Shown here in pieces: positions 1 through 8,895 of a stretch of 64,000 bases of DNA (its first letter is position 1; every line of letters begins with the position of its first letter). The stretch covers positions 1 to 64,000 of the forward strand of contig JAJPJR010000018.1 of NCBI GenBank assembly GCA_021324165.1. The letters are read 5' to 3'. The stretch comes from Armatimonadota bacterium. Lineage in GTDB: Bacteria; Armatimonadota; Fimbriimonadia; Fimbriimonadales; ATM1. The position numbers were made by a program, and so were the translations under genes. The notes below the pieces were generated by a model. It ran no database searches. It saw nothing but the letters and a program-made list of their open reading frames with translations, and was not told the origin of the DNA.

Positions 1-1
1 G

Positions 2-2506
2 TTCGCGCCGTGGCTGCCCACCAACCTGTTCGTGCCGGATATCTCAAGCGGCGCGCTTTACAAGCTGTTCTTCCAGCCGTTTACTTTGAAAAACGACGGC
101 AACGTGAACATGCTCGATCTTCGCGTCGCCACGCGCATCGGAACGCTTGTCGGAGGAAATCCCTCCTATTACCCGGTGGCATTTTCTTCGGAAGCGAACG
201 ATCCGCTCGCGTGGATTGACGGCAACGTGAACATCGTATCCAATATCAATCCGCCTTATGCGTTCAACAACGGCGCGTTCGATGCCAGCGGTAATCCGCG
301 CGTTACGCTTCACAAAGCGCGCGTCGGCGACCGCGCTCCAACCCAGCTCACCGTTCCCGATGTACCGTATGGATTCACACCGCCCAACAACAGCAGACCC
401 GTGATCGGCGTTGCCGTTCCGCTCGGATTCCCAGCCGGCGAATATTCGCAGCTTGTGAACGTCGTCGAAGACAGTTATCTCATCGGCGGTGGAAACGACC
501 GTGCGGTGATGTTCGATTCAAACGGTCAGCCGCTCGAAGCGTTCACCGATCCAACCATGCGTGTGAAATTCATCAACCATGAAGCGCGGCTCACCGGCGG
601 CACCGTTTCGGGTTCCGTAACGCACGTTGACGATCCGCTCGCGGGTCCATCCAACTTCACTTGGACCAACACCGGCCCCGCAGGCTTCCGCGATCCGTTC
701 GGCGGATTGCATTTCACTTGGACAGCCAACCGCCCGTCCATTGTCAACACTCCAGGCGTGCCCCAGCCGCAAGACGATTGGAATCTGTTCTCGTCTTGGC
801 TTTCCGGTTCCACGCTTTCCAACACTCCCAACCAAGCAGGAACCAGCCCGCTTCGCGACTTCATGGGATGGAACCCCGCCGCAAACAATCGTTTCTTCAA
901 TCCGTTTGCAGGGCCGTATCCAACCGATGCGCCCGCGACGCTGTTTGCCGGCACCGCCGGAACGATCGTCGGCCCGCCGCACTTTTATGACCCTGCCTTC
1001 GAACTGAATGCGAACGCAGGCGCAACGCTCGGCCAGTTCACAAACTATCTGTGGATGACCGGCGAAGTGCGCAAAGATACCGACGGCGACGGCCGCGTAG
1101 ACGTGGTTGACAACCGCCTGTTCTTCAAGCAGTACGCGGTGCCTGCCAACGGCCAGCCGACTCTCGGCAACACGATGTGGATTCAAAGCGATCCCGGTTT
1201 GCGAAAACGCCGCCCGCGCGAAATCGGACTGTTTAGTCCGGGCGTCAACCCCACGCGCTTAGGCATGGTTGTCATGTGGTACACGGAAGAAAACGGCGTC
1301 AACAAGATTTATTACAACCGCCAGACCAGCGCGCTTTCCGGCGGCGGAGATCAAACGGCGAACTTCACCAAAAATCAACCGGTCAACCCCGGACGCGGAT
1401 TTACATCGGTGTGGGATCCCGTTCCGATTCTGCGCACGGGCGTCGTTCAATCAATTGATCTGGTGTTCACCGGCGCGCTCACCGACAGGTCGGTTCCCGA
1501 AGTGTTCTACACCAAATACTCCGCAAGCCTGAGCGGCGATCTCGGCAATCAACAGAACCTGCCGGAACGCAACCGCGAAAGGCTCGTTCGCGAAGGGGAC
1601 AACGGTGTGTATCGCGCCCGCGGAGTGAACTGGGATACGCAGCGGCCGATTGAAGTCTGGGTTGTGCGATCTTCGGGTTCGGCACGACTCGATATTCCGG
1701 CTTCCCGCCAAAGCGACAGCAACACCGGAGTCATCTCATTCGATTCCGAATCAGGCGGAAAAATCTATTGCGATCCGAACACAGGCGTCGTGAAGTTCTC
1801 GGAAGGCGCGCTCGGCGCCGACGCAGCGATCGAACTGCGCTACACGCCCAAAGTTTCGCGCATCAGCGAACTTGGACAAGTCGGCGGCCACACTAACCCG
1901 TCTGCGTTCCTCGACAACCGATATGCGGCCGACCGGCGGTTCTGGCTCAGGTCGAACGGTCAGCCCGCGCAGCCAAACGATCTGATTCGGCAGGGAAGAT
2001 TCTGGTACGTGTACGAACAAAGCGCCTCCGGCCCCGGTCAGTCGCGCAGGCCATACATGCGAACGCAGCGGCTCACCATCCGTTTGAATCACCCCGTGGC
2101 GCTCGATGCCAACGGCAACATTCTGCAGCCGATTACGATCACGGGCGCAACTGGATTCATTCAGATTGATCCGTTCAAAGGTTATGCCTACTTCACCATT
2201 GATAACGAAAACCGAACCGCCACAGTAACCTACAACTGGCGCGATGCGAACGGCAACATTCAAACCGACACCGTTACGGACACGATTCGGTGGCAGACCG
2301 AACTGCCCGAGCAGCCGGTGCCGATTGAAGAAGCCGTGGATGAATCGAGCGTGTTCGCGTTCCCCGATCCGTTCGATCCGATTCCGACCGTGGAGCTGAG
2401 GCCATCGCCGGTGTGGGTGTATTTCACCAGCAGCCGCAAAGGCAGCCGCGATGTGTACTACATCTCGCTGTCGCCGCGCTTCATCGCAGAAAGAAGGGGC
2501 AACTAG
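2..2506 (+). CDS. Large surface/secreted protein, 5' end outside window
   Basis: The reading frame is open from the first bases of the window, so the true start lies upstream; at least 834 residues are visible. No family was recognised. The protein is rich in Asn, Pro, Gly and aromatic residues, with beta-type repeats, as expected for an extracellular protein. At 1076-1111 it encodes DTDGDGRVDVVD, an EF-hand/dockerin-type calcium loop with Asp at alternating positions. The last 30 residues include SSRKGSRDVYYISLSP, which resembles a propeller-type closing strand. It is followed by a perfect inverted repeat and a convergent gene pair, so it is probably the last gene of its operon. Location outside the cytoplasm is inferred from composition; the signal peptide would be outside the window. 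Confidence 0.75.
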   Translation, partial: FAPWLPTNLFVPDISSGALYKLFFQPFTLKNDGNVNMLDLRVATRIGTLVGGNPSYYPVAFSSEANDPLAWIDGNVNIVSNINPPYAFNNGAFDASGNPRVTLHKARVGDRAPTQLTVPDVPYGFTPPNNSRPVIGVAVPLGFPAGEYSQLVNVVEDSYLIGGGNDRAVMFDSNGQPLEAFTDPTMRVKFINHEARLTGGTVSGSVTHVDDPLAGPSNFTWTNTGPAGFRDPFGGLHFTWTANRPSIVNTPGVPQPQDDWNLFSSWLSGSTLSNTPNQAGTSPLRDFMGWNPAANNRFFNPFAGPYPTDAPATLFAGTAGTIVGPPHFYDPAFELNANAGATLGQFTNYLWMTGEVRKDTDGDGRVDVVDNRLFFKQYAVPANGQPTLGNTMWIQSDPGLRKRRPREIGLFSPGVNPTRLGMVVMWYTEENGVNKIYYNRQTSALSGGGDQTANFTKNQPVNPGRGFTSVWDPVPILRTGVVQSIDLVFTGALTDRSVPEVFYTKYSASLSGDLGNQQNLPERNRERLVREGDNGVYRARGVNWDTQRPIEVWVVRSSGSARLDIPASRQSDSNTGVISFDSESGGKIYCDPNTGVVKFSEGALGADAAIELRYTPKVSRISELGQVGGHTNPSAFLDNRYAADRRFWLRSNGQPAQPNDLIRQGRFWYVYEQSASGPGQSRRPYMRTQRLTIRLNHPVALDANGNILQPITITGATGFIQIDPFKGYAYFTIDNENRTATVTYNWRDANGNIQTDTVTDTIRWQTELPEQPVPIEEAVDESSVFAFPDPFDPIPTVELRPSPVWVYFTSSRKGSRDVYYISLSPRFIAERRGN

Positions 2507-2512
2507 ACACAC

Positions 2513-2542
2513 GAAGTGCGCGATGCTCGCTTCGCGCACTTC
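2513..2542. terminator. Perfect 11-bp inverted repeat between convergent genes
   Basis: The arms at 2513-2523 (gaagtgcgcga) and 2532-2542 are perfectly complementary around an 8-base loop, starting 6 bases after the stop of the upstream gene. No T-run follows on either strand, so if it is a terminator it is not a classical one. The position between convergent genes supports a bidirectional terminator role. Confidence 0.45.
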
Positions 2543-2632
2543 ATAAAGTCTTCAGAACCTCCTCTGTATCTCTTCCAAATCCAAACTACCCCCTGAACAG
2601 GATGAAGAAGAGTTCATTGAATTGCCGTCAAT

Positions 2633-3811
2633 CTATTTCATCCTTCGAAGACACGCAAGCAGGTTTTTGTTCGGTTTTCCAAATTCCCTACGTCCATCTC
2701 GCTCTTTCCAAACAAGACCGGTTTTCGCATCGAATAAGCAGAAAATCATCAACGTTCCACGCCGCAGCAGCACCGGCATTCCGCCGGCAGGCTGCTTTTT
2801 TTGAGCGGGAACACTGACGACGTCCGCGCCGCTTACTTTTATCGTCTTTTTGCCTTGCGACACTTCCATAATGCCGGGGCCCAAATTCCAACCGATTGCA
2901 GGTTTTGGCTTATCTTCTTTTGCGCCGAATGCCGCCGGGACAAAGGCGCCGAGCACGGCTCCGGTGTGCGCATCCACATGCCCGAAATACCACCTTGGCA
3001 GACCTTTTCCCATCGAAGACTGCGTGGATTCCAAGTTGCACCAGTAGATCAAATAGCCCTGATTGTTCTGTTTGTAAATGTTGTAGGCCGGAGTGAGTTC
3101 GTTGTAATTCGCCGTCAAATCATCGGCATCGGGAACCCAAATCACAGGATGCATGGGGATGCGAACGATGAAGTTCGATTCGCCGGTTTTGTTGTGAATG
3201 TATTGCGTGAAATTAAACAGCGCAGTGATTGCCGAAATATCCGCGGTTGTGTTCGCGCACGGTAACGGCGGTTCGGGAATCTGAATCGATACGAGCCTTC
3301 CAGATACATGCTCGACATATAACGGAATGTCGTACTTTGTGTACAGTTCGATGCCTGACTGGCTCTGTTTCGCCACTGCGTGCCACACATTCGGCGGACC
3401 GCCCATGTCGTTATCCGCAACCATGCCGCTTACCGAAACCGTACCAACAAAACCAGCATGACTGTAGTAGGCGTTTGCGAGGGCTGTGACTTGAGCCTGT
3501 GAAAGTGCGTGTTCGTTGTCCCAGTTCACCGAAAAGCCAGTCGCGGCCGACAATGTGATACCCGTCACTCTCCCAGTCTTCTTATTCACCCAGACAAGCC
3601 CGTCCGGGTACTTCAATTCGAATTCGCCACGAGGTGGGCTGGAAGAGATCACAACCGGGCCATCCGATGGCGGAAGGCCAACTACTGCCGTACCGCCTGC
3701 GGATGCCGCGAACAGCCTGTATTCGTCGGCGATTTCTCTAGCCTGCTGCTCGCCCACATCGGGTACAGGAACCAGATAACCGAACGTGACAGCTAGAACG
3801 CTAGATACCAT
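2633..3811 (-). CDS. Secreted protein of unknown function with PepSY-like segments
   Basis: A 392-residue protein whose N-terminus (MVSSVLAVTFGYLVPVP) could be a short signal peptide. Residues roughly 65-110 (YPDGLVWVNKKTGRVTG and following) and 170-200 have the strand-turn pattern of PepSY/YpeB-type domains, in which a polypeptide with an internal conserved turn blocks a protease. This resemblance is by eye and weak. Near residues 255-290 the motif YWCNLES and the pair HVDAHTGAVLG again look like PepSY strands. The ATG lies inside the end of the upstream caspase-like gene (19-base overlap), so the two are co-transcribed and probably translationally coupled. Possible roles are inhibitor, chaperone or substrate of that protein; none is proven. 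Confidence 0.6.
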   Translation of the reverse strand: MVSSVLAVTFGYLVPVPDVGEQQAREIADEYRLFAASAGGTAVVGLPPSDGPVVISSSPPRGEFELKYPDGLVWVNKKTGRVTGITLSAATGFSVNWDNEHALSQAQVTALANAYYSHAGFVGTVSVSGMVADNDMGGPPNVWHAVAKQSQSGIELYTKYDIPLYVEHVSGRLVSIQIPEPPLPCANTTADISAITALFNFTQYIHNKTGESNFIVRIPMHPVIWVPDADDLTANYNELTPAYNIYKQNNQGYLIYWCNLESTQSSMGKGLPRWYFGHVDAHTGAVLGAFVPAAFGAKEDKPKPAIGWNLGPGIMEVSQGKKTIKVSGADVVSVPAQKKQPAGGMPVLLRRGTLMIFCLFDAKTGLVWKERDGRREFGKPNKNLLACLRRMK

Positions 3812-4941
3812 GTGAATGCTCCTTTGTAAACGTTGATGAGTCTTGTCGCCTTGTCTCCCAAAATCACTGGCCTCAATTTTGTGGTAGTTCCAGGAAGGAC
3901 TCCGGGTGCTTGAGGATTGGTTATTTTTAATGCTGCCTGAATCGCGGGCTCGACTTCATAACCTTCGTTCAGTTTGCTGAAAACCGACTGACAGAACTGA
4001 TTCAACCCCGGCGCAAGCAGTGTCGCCTTGAAACCCACAAATGCTTTATCAACAGAATATACGTTCATCCCAAATTCGTTCGCAAGTTCATCGCCTTGCG
4101 TGCCGAGCGCAGTCTGACACCCTGCAAGGAACACAAGATTGTACCCCGGTCTTCCAGTAGGCCTTCGCGCCAGCACGGCGTGCACCTTCGTTCGGTCGTA
4201 CTTCTTTTGGCTTGCCGAATCCCAAAACGCCCCAGGTTCGCCGTGCGTACACGCGAAGAACACGGTAGCGTCGATTAAACGCGCATCCAACAAACCCTCG
4301 TCAAGTCGTTGCGCTCCGGAAAACGGTTTGGGAAGCACGACGTGGCTCATCGCTTCAAGAATCGGTCCTATTGCGTTCACGCATGCTAACGCGGTTGCAG
4401 CTTCGCCGTCGCCACTATCAACGGACGTTGCAAGCAAAGCGCCCTTGTTATACGTGCGCGGCTTCACGGCAACTTCTATCGTCTGATCGCTCGAAGAGTT
4501 ATCTTGATAGATCAGATGGAAACTCGCGATGCCCTTGATTGTCAGCTGCGTGTCATGCGGAAAATGCGTGCTCGCGAAAACTACGTCAAAGTGATGCGAC
4601 GTTTGTGAATTGTCAATCGGACTCGGATTCGGGATTTCCGTGTCTTGAATCTTCGCTTTCATGTCGGTGATGATGATCTTCTTGACAGGGTTCCCGGCGG
4701 TTCCTCCTCCGCCATCTGGGTTGCCGATCACCTGAAACGCGGCTTCCACGCGAAAATGTACGTTTGTGCCGCTGATGAGGTAGTCATCGTACGGAAAATC
4801 GTACACCTGAATCGAATACATGGCGTTTTCCGGATGCTCGGTGTGCTTCCCGTACGGGTCGTCGGCAAGCGCTACATCCGTCCCAAACCCTATCGATGTC
4901 ATTGCGGCCATCATTATCCAGACGTTTCTGAACAGTTTCAT
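3793..4941 (-). CDS. Secreted CHAT/caspase-like protein
   Basis: A 382-residue protein starting at the ATG at 4941, chosen because a signal peptide follows directly (MKLFRNVWIMMAAMTSIGFG, ending near ALA at 24-26). A longer upstream reading would bury this signal. Residues about 40-165 form a beta-rich domain. Residues about 165-345 look like a clan CD peptidase of the CHAT type: hydrophobic strand plus His (VFFACTHGEPG, His233) and a second strand plus Cys (NLVFLAGCQTALGTQGDE, Cys275), then a helix-rich end with a GYEVEPAIQAAL segment where CHAT proteins have the post-catalytic helices. The His-Cys dyad is therefore present. Export of a CHAT-type protein is unusual. The next gene overlaps its stop. 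Proteolysis is inferred from the fold, not shown. Confidence 0.65.
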   Translation of the reverse strand: MKLFRNVWIMMAAMTSIGFGTDVALADDPYGKHTEHPENAMYSIQVYDFPYDDYLISGTNVHFRVEAAFQVIGNPDGGGGTAGNPVKKIIITDMKAKIQDTEIPNPSPIDNSQTSHHFDVVFASTHFPHDTQLTIKGIASFHLIYQDNSSSDQTIEVAVKPRTYNKGALLATSVDSGDGEAATALACVNAIGPILEAMSHVVLPKPFSGAQRLDEGLLDARLIDATVFFACTHGEPGAFWDSASQKKYDRTKVHAVLARRPTGRPGYNLVFLAGCQTALGTQGDELANEFGMNVYSVDKAFVGFKATLLAPGLNQFCQSVFSKLNEGYEVEPAIQAALKITNPQAPGVLPGTTTKLRPVILGDKATRLINVYKGAFTWYLAF

Positions 4942-5095
4942 CGCGTCCCAAATGGGCAAACTACGTGCCAAAGTGCGACTCCGGACGGCCAAAGAGGCCC
5001 TCTTGGCGAGAAAAGCCCATCCCGCCAAAGTCGAAAAGAACCAACCGGCCCTTGCCCCCCGTCCCTAACTCACAGGTGGAATCGCCCCCCGTGGG

Positions 5096-5125
5096 TTGAC
5101 TCTTTATCACGTTTGCTGATAAGAT
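5096..5125 (+). promoter_or_regulatory. Sigma-70 type promoter for the pil operon
   Basis: TTGACT at 5096-5101 and TAAGAT at 5120-5125 are separated by 18 bases and lie 28 bases upstream of the pilM start. This is the best -35/-10 pair seen in the window. A GAGG Shine-Dalgarno element at 5144-5147 sits 5 bases before the ATG. Confidence 0.75.
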
Positions 5126-5152
5126 CACCTGACTTGAGGGATTGAGGCAGGG

Positions 5153-6358
5153 ATGGCAAAGCGACTCACGCAAGCGTTGGGTGTAGATATCGGCACCCAG
5201 TCAATCAAAATAGCCGGCGTCAAATTGGGCGCCGATGGTCCCGCGATCACGTCGCTGGGCCTTTCGCCGACGATCGAAGGCACGCTCGATCATTCGGGAA
5301 TTTCTCAGCCGGCGCCGCTGACTGCCGCGCTCAAAGAGGCCGCAGCCATGCACGGCGGCGGCATTAAAGATGTGGTGTTCTGCATCAACGGTCAATCGGC
5401 CGTGTTGGTGCGGGTGCTGGAAGTCCCGCGGATGAGCGAATCTGAACTCCAGCAGCACATGGGATGGGAGATTCAGCGAAACATTCCGTTTGCGGAAAGC
5501 ACCGTGGTCAGCGATTACCGGCCCGTGGACAACCCCGCGCTCGCCGCAAGCCAGAATATGGAAGTGGTGATGGCCGTCTCCCCACAAAGCGCGATTGACA
5601 CTGTGCTCGCGATCTGCAAGGGCGCGGGTCTCAAGGTGGGCGCGATCGATGTAGAGCCTTTGGGAATCGGGCGGGTCTTGCACACCTGCCATGCGCACGA
5701 TGCAGGATCAAAAAACGTGTGCGTGGTGCATATCGGCCATTCCACAACCGCCATCAACATGTATCGGCAAGGGATGCTCGCGTTCCCGCGCACGGTGCTG
5801 ATGGGCGGCTCGCTTCTAACGCGGGCTATCGCCGACGCGCTGAACATTCCAGCTTACGAAGCCGAAGAGAAAAAGCGCAAAGAAGCCGTGGTTCCCGAAA
5901 CGGCTGGTCAGGTATCGCCGTTCGGGCAGCAGACCGTTCAAGCAGATTTTCAGCCTTATAATCCTTTTGACCAGTCGCAGGCGGCCGACCCCGGACAAAC
6001 CCAGGCGATGCCCGCAGCGCCTGCAGCCCAACCCTCGCCGCCAGCGTCAGCCGATGCGCGCATCACCAACGCCATCCTTCCCCAAATCGAGGAGTTCGTA
6101 GCTGAACTTCGCCGATCGGTGGACTATCACCGCGGCCGAGGCGGGCAGGTAGATGCGATTGTTTTAAGCGGCGGCGGAGCCAATCTTGTGGGGTTCGATC
6201 GGTATGTTGAACGATCCCTCGGAATCCCGGTCTCAAAAATCAATCCTTTCAACAATCTGTCGGTTTCGGTCGGTTCGGATGAAGAAGACCTTGTGAAGAA
6301 CCACGCGAGCGAGTTTGCGGTCGCGGTGGGAATGGGGTTGCACATTGCCTACGATTAG
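5153..6358 (+). CDS. pilM: Type IV pilus assembly protein PilM
   Basis: A 401-residue cytoplasmic actin-like ATPase fold that recruits PilN to the pilus alignment complex. The N-terminus (LGVDIGTQSIKIAGVKLG) is the phosphate-1 loop, GHSTTAINMYRQG the phosphate-2 region and LSGGGANLVGFDRYVE the adenosine loop, in the order expected for PilM. The length is above the usual ~350 because of a Pro/Gln/Ala-rich insertion at about residues 245-305, between the phosphate-2 region and the C-terminal part. It is first in the run pilM-pilN-pilO-pilP-like-STN-secretin and directly follows a strong promoter. PilB, PilC, PilT and pilins are not in the window. Confidence 0.93.
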   Translation: MAKRLTQALGVDIGTQSIKIAGVKLGADGPAITSLGLSPTIEGTLDHSGISQPAPLTAALKEAAAMHGGGIKDVVFCINGQSAVLVRVLEVPRMSESELQQHMGWEIQRNIPFAESTVVSDYRPVDNPALAASQNMEVVMAVSPQSAIDTVLAICKGAGLKVGAIDVEPLGIGRVLHTCHAHDAGSKNVCVVHIGHSTTAINMYRQGMLAFPRTVLMGGSLLTRAIADALNIPAYEAEEKKRKEAVVPETAGQVSPFGQQTVQADFQPYNPFDQSQAADPGQTQAMPAAPAAQPSPPASADARITNAILPQIEEFVAELRRSVDYHRGRGGQVDAIVLSGGGANLVGFDRYVERSLGIPVSKINPFNNLSVSVGSDEEDLVKNHASEFAVAVGMGLHIAYD

Positions 6359-6379
6359 TTTCGGGGGAAACATCAACTT

Positions 6380-7153
6380 ATGAAGCTCAATCTGCTTCCA
6401 AAAACAGTCTCGAAAAACGTCCAGAGCAAAACGATGCTCATGGTGATGACCATTTTGGTGCTTGTGTCGCTGGTCAGCGCGTTCATGTATAACAGAAAGC
6501 TGAACGGCGACCTGCAGAGTTATAAGGATGAATCCGCACAACTCGAAGCGAACGCCGAAAAAGTGCGCCAAACGCAAAAGCACGCCGAAGAGATCATCGC
6601 CGACGCGGCCATTGTGTTGACGAATTCAAGTCTGGTCAACAAAATTGACGAAGCGAACAAGGCGTATCCCGATCTGTACGACGAAGTGCGGAAACATATT
6701 CCGTCGTTCTATCGGCTCCGCTCGATGGAAGCCGCTTCGCACGGCGCGGAAAACTGCACGGTAACGCTCACCGGATATCTGAAAACGTTCCAACAGTACA
6801 GCGACATCATGCTCAGCCTTCTTCGCATGCCGGGCTTGGTTTCGATTGCTCGAGCAGGATACAATCCTGTGGCGCCAGGAAATGAAGGCCCGTTTGCTTA
6901 TAACCCCGACAATCCGGAGCGGGGGCCGATTCCGGGTGAATCCGAAGTGATCATCACGATGGTTGTCGCAAAAGATTTGACCGCTCCCGATGCGAGGGAA
7001 ACATTGCAAGCCGCGGCGGCAGGCGGCGGCACGGGCGGCTCCGGCGGAGGGCCCGGTGGCGGACCGGGCGGCAGAACACCAGGCGGAGGCGGCCCCGGCG
7101 GCAGAACCGGCGGCCCGACCACTCCAAAAGGCGGAGGTGGAGGAAATGGCTGA
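6380..7153 (+). CDS. pilN: Type IV pilus inner-membrane protein PilN with Gly-rich tail
   Basis: A 257-residue single-pass inner-membrane protein. It begins MKLNLLPK, matching the conserved INLLP-type PilN N-terminus that binds PilM. A transmembrane helix follows at about 20-38, then a coiled-coil segment (about 40-75) and a small ferredoxin-like domain (about 90-200) with TVTLTGYLKTFQQYSDIMLSL. The family normally ends near 200 residues. Here about 45 extra residues are almost only Gly with some Pro, Arg and Thr. The gene starts 21 bases after pilM. Identity rests on operon order and the N-terminal motif. Confidence 0.85.
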   Translation: MKLNLLPKTVSKNVQSKTMLMVMTILVLVSLVSAFMYNRKLNGDLQSYKDESAQLEANAEKVRQTQKHAEEIIADAAIVLTNSSLVNKIDEANKAYPDLYDEVRKHIPSFYRLRSMEAASHGAENCTVTLTGYLKTFQQYSDIMLSLLRMPGLVSIARAGYNPVAPGNEGPFAYNPDNPERGPIPGESEVIITMVVAKDLTAPDARETLQAAAAGGGTGGSGGGPGGGPGGRTPGGGGPGGRTGGPTTPKGGGGGNG

Positions 7154-7186
7154 TCGAGCGACTAAAGTTGACGGGAGAAAACACTG

Positions 7187-8026
7187 ATGCTGCGCCTCAA
7201 TCCGTTAACCATCTTCGTCTGCGGCCTTGTTTTGATTATCGTGGTGTGGAGCGGCTTCTGGCTGCTTTCCATGAGCAAAACGACGCAGGAGATAGACGCC
7301 TGGAAAAAACACACCGATGACCTTCGCGAAATTCAGAGCGCACCCAGTGTGAAGATCGCCCAAAAGCAGGTGGAATACGCCTTGCAGAAAGTCGCTCAGG
7401 CGAACATGGACTGGGACAAAATCGCCAAGCTGAGAACCCCTGCGCAAGGAACCATCAGCCTCACCGACAACAGGTGGCAGCTCACCGTAAAGGTGCGCGC
7501 TTGGCACGCCGTGGTGGAACGCGACCTTAGGAACTGGATTCAGAAAACCGGCGTTACGCTCGTCCCGCCCGCTCCGATGGTGCCGTTTCCAACCGATGTA
7601 CCCAACGATCTGATCGAATACTATTTCAACTATCCGGCGCTGGCGTTCCCCGTGTGCTTTTGGGATTTGGGAACGATCACAGTTCAGGGAACCTATCAGC
7701 AGATCACTAACCACGTCCGCTCCTGGAGCCAGATTCCCGGCTACATCGCGAGCGTAAAGGGCCTCAGCATTTCGGGCACGGGCCCGCGCCTCACGGGCAA
7801 ATATCAGCTCAGCGTGATCGCCTATATCAACACTCCCGAAGTCTCCGGCGGGAGCGGTGAAGGTGGAAGAGTTCCGGACACCAGCGGCGGAAGCGGCGGA
7901 GGCGGCGCCGGCCAAACCGGAAGCGGCACCATGCCTCGACCCGGCGGAGCTGGCGGGGGCGGCGGTGCAGGCGGGGGCGGCGGCTCGTTCAGCGGAGCAG
8001 GCGGAGGTGGAAGCGCTTCGAACTAA
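7187..8026 (+). CDS. pilO: Type IV pilus inner-membrane protein PilO-like, Gly-rich tail
   Basis: A 279-residue single-pass protein with a transmembrane helix at about 8-28 (IFVCGLVLIIVVWSGFWLL), a predicted coiled coil at about 35-85, and a domain (about 95-220) whose final part (TVQGTYQQITNHVRSWSQIP) matches the PilO ferredoxin-like fold. PilO pairs with PilN in the periplasm and contacts the PilP-like lipoprotein. From residue about 222 onward the chain is a Gly/Ser/Ala-rich tail of nearly 60 residues that ordinary PilO lacks. Overall sequence conservation to PilO is weak, so the call depends on topology, position after pilN and the QGTYQQI segment. Confidence 0.75.
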   Translation: MLRLNPLTIFVCGLVLIIVVWSGFWLLSMSKTTQEIDAWKKHTDDLREIQSAPSVKIAQKQVEYALQKVAQANMDWDKIAKLRTPAQGTISLTDNRWQLTVKVRAWHAVVERDLRNWIQKTGVTLVPPAPMVPFPTDVPNDLIEYYFNYPALAFPVCFWDLGTITVQGTYQQITNHVRSWSQIPGYIASVKGLSISGTGPRLTGKYQLSVIAYINTPEVSGGSGEGGRVPDTSGGSGGGGAGQTGSGTMPRPGGAGGGGGAGGGGGSFSGAGGGGSASN

Positions 8027-8110
8027 CCGGAACCGGAACCGATCGGATTCGCATCTAAATGACAGGGCTGAGGATGTTCTCAGGCCACACCGTACAATCA
8101 AGGTAACAGT

Positions 8111-8839
8111 ATGTCGAGAAAAAGTTGGATGATCTACGCTTTGGGAGCCGCAATCGCAGCGGGCTCGGGTTGCGCTTCGCGCCAGCCCGAACAGGTAACG
8201 ATGCTCGGCGACCTGTATCACAAACACGAGGCCGAAGTCAGAGCGACGTTCCCGCCGCCGCCGGAAGCCGGTAACCGAACGTCTTTGGCGGCACATTCCA
8301 TCGAGGAGATCGTCGCGAGTTCGGGCGTAAGTCCCTCGCCTCGATCCAATCCTTTTGCTATGTTTCCCGACGAAGCGGCGTTCCAGACCGGGATTCGATA
8401 CCGAATTATTCTGAGCAAACTGCCCGGCATGGCCACTGAAGTCGAGCCGCCGGCGCCGGTGACCCCGCCCGAGCTTATGCCCGTCGAAGAGCAGCCCTAT
8501 CGGCGTGTGGCCGGCATCGTTCTTGGCGATACCGTGCAGGCCGTTGTGGTGATGGAAGACGGCAGAGGCTACATTGTGAGGCCCGGAATGAGGGTTGGCA
8601 ATACCGAATGGGTCTGCCAATCCATTGATGCCGATTCGGTGGTGCTGGTGCGCCAAACCGGCCCGCTTCCGCACCAGGTAACGTTGAACCTGGAGTCGGC
8701 TCCGCCAACGGAATTCGGCGGCGGCGGCAATCAGGGCGCTGGCGACCAGGGAGGCGGCAATCAGGGCGGCGGGCAGCCCGGAGGCGGCCGCGGAGGCCGA
8801 AGAGGCGGCACTGGGAGCGGAAATTCAGGAGTCGGATAG
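8111..8839 (+). CDS. PilP-like lipoprotein with Gly-rich tail
   Basis: A 242-residue lipoprotein. Residues 1-21 form a lipoprotein signal (GAAIAAGSGC, lipidated Cys21). A linker rich in Pro and Ala is followed at about residues 125-195 by a compact beta domain: YRRVAGIVLGDTVQAVV, then GYIVRPGMRVG. This is the pattern of PilP/GspC homology-region domains that bridge PilN/PilO to the secretin. The last 45 residues are Gly/Asn/Gln/Arg-rich. It sits between pilO and the secretin genes, where pilP is expected. The 84-base gap before it holds a short GGAACC direct repeat and no clear promoter. Confidence 0.72.
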   Translation: MSRKSWMIYALGAAIAAGSGCASRQPEQVTMLGDLYHKHEAEVRATFPPPPEAGNRTSLAAHSIEEIVASSGVSPSPRSNPFAMFPDEAAFQTGIRYRIILSKLPGMATEVEPPAPVTPPELMPVEEQPYRRVAGIVLGDTVQAVVVMEDGRGYIVRPGMRVGNTEWVCQSIDADSVVLVRQTGPLPHQVTLNLESAPPTEFGGGGNQGAGDQGGGNQGGGQPGGGRGGRRGGTGSGNSGVG

Positions 8840-8895
8840 AATTCAGGATAACGAAGAAGGAAGTCAGGCGTTTGACCTGATGGAGGTAAGAACTT

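Noticed and set aside
7205-8674. Long minus-strand open frame of 489 residues opposite pilO and the pilP-like gene
   Set aside because: It is an antisense shadow created by the Gly-rich GC-biased codons; it has no ribosome site and no known motifs.
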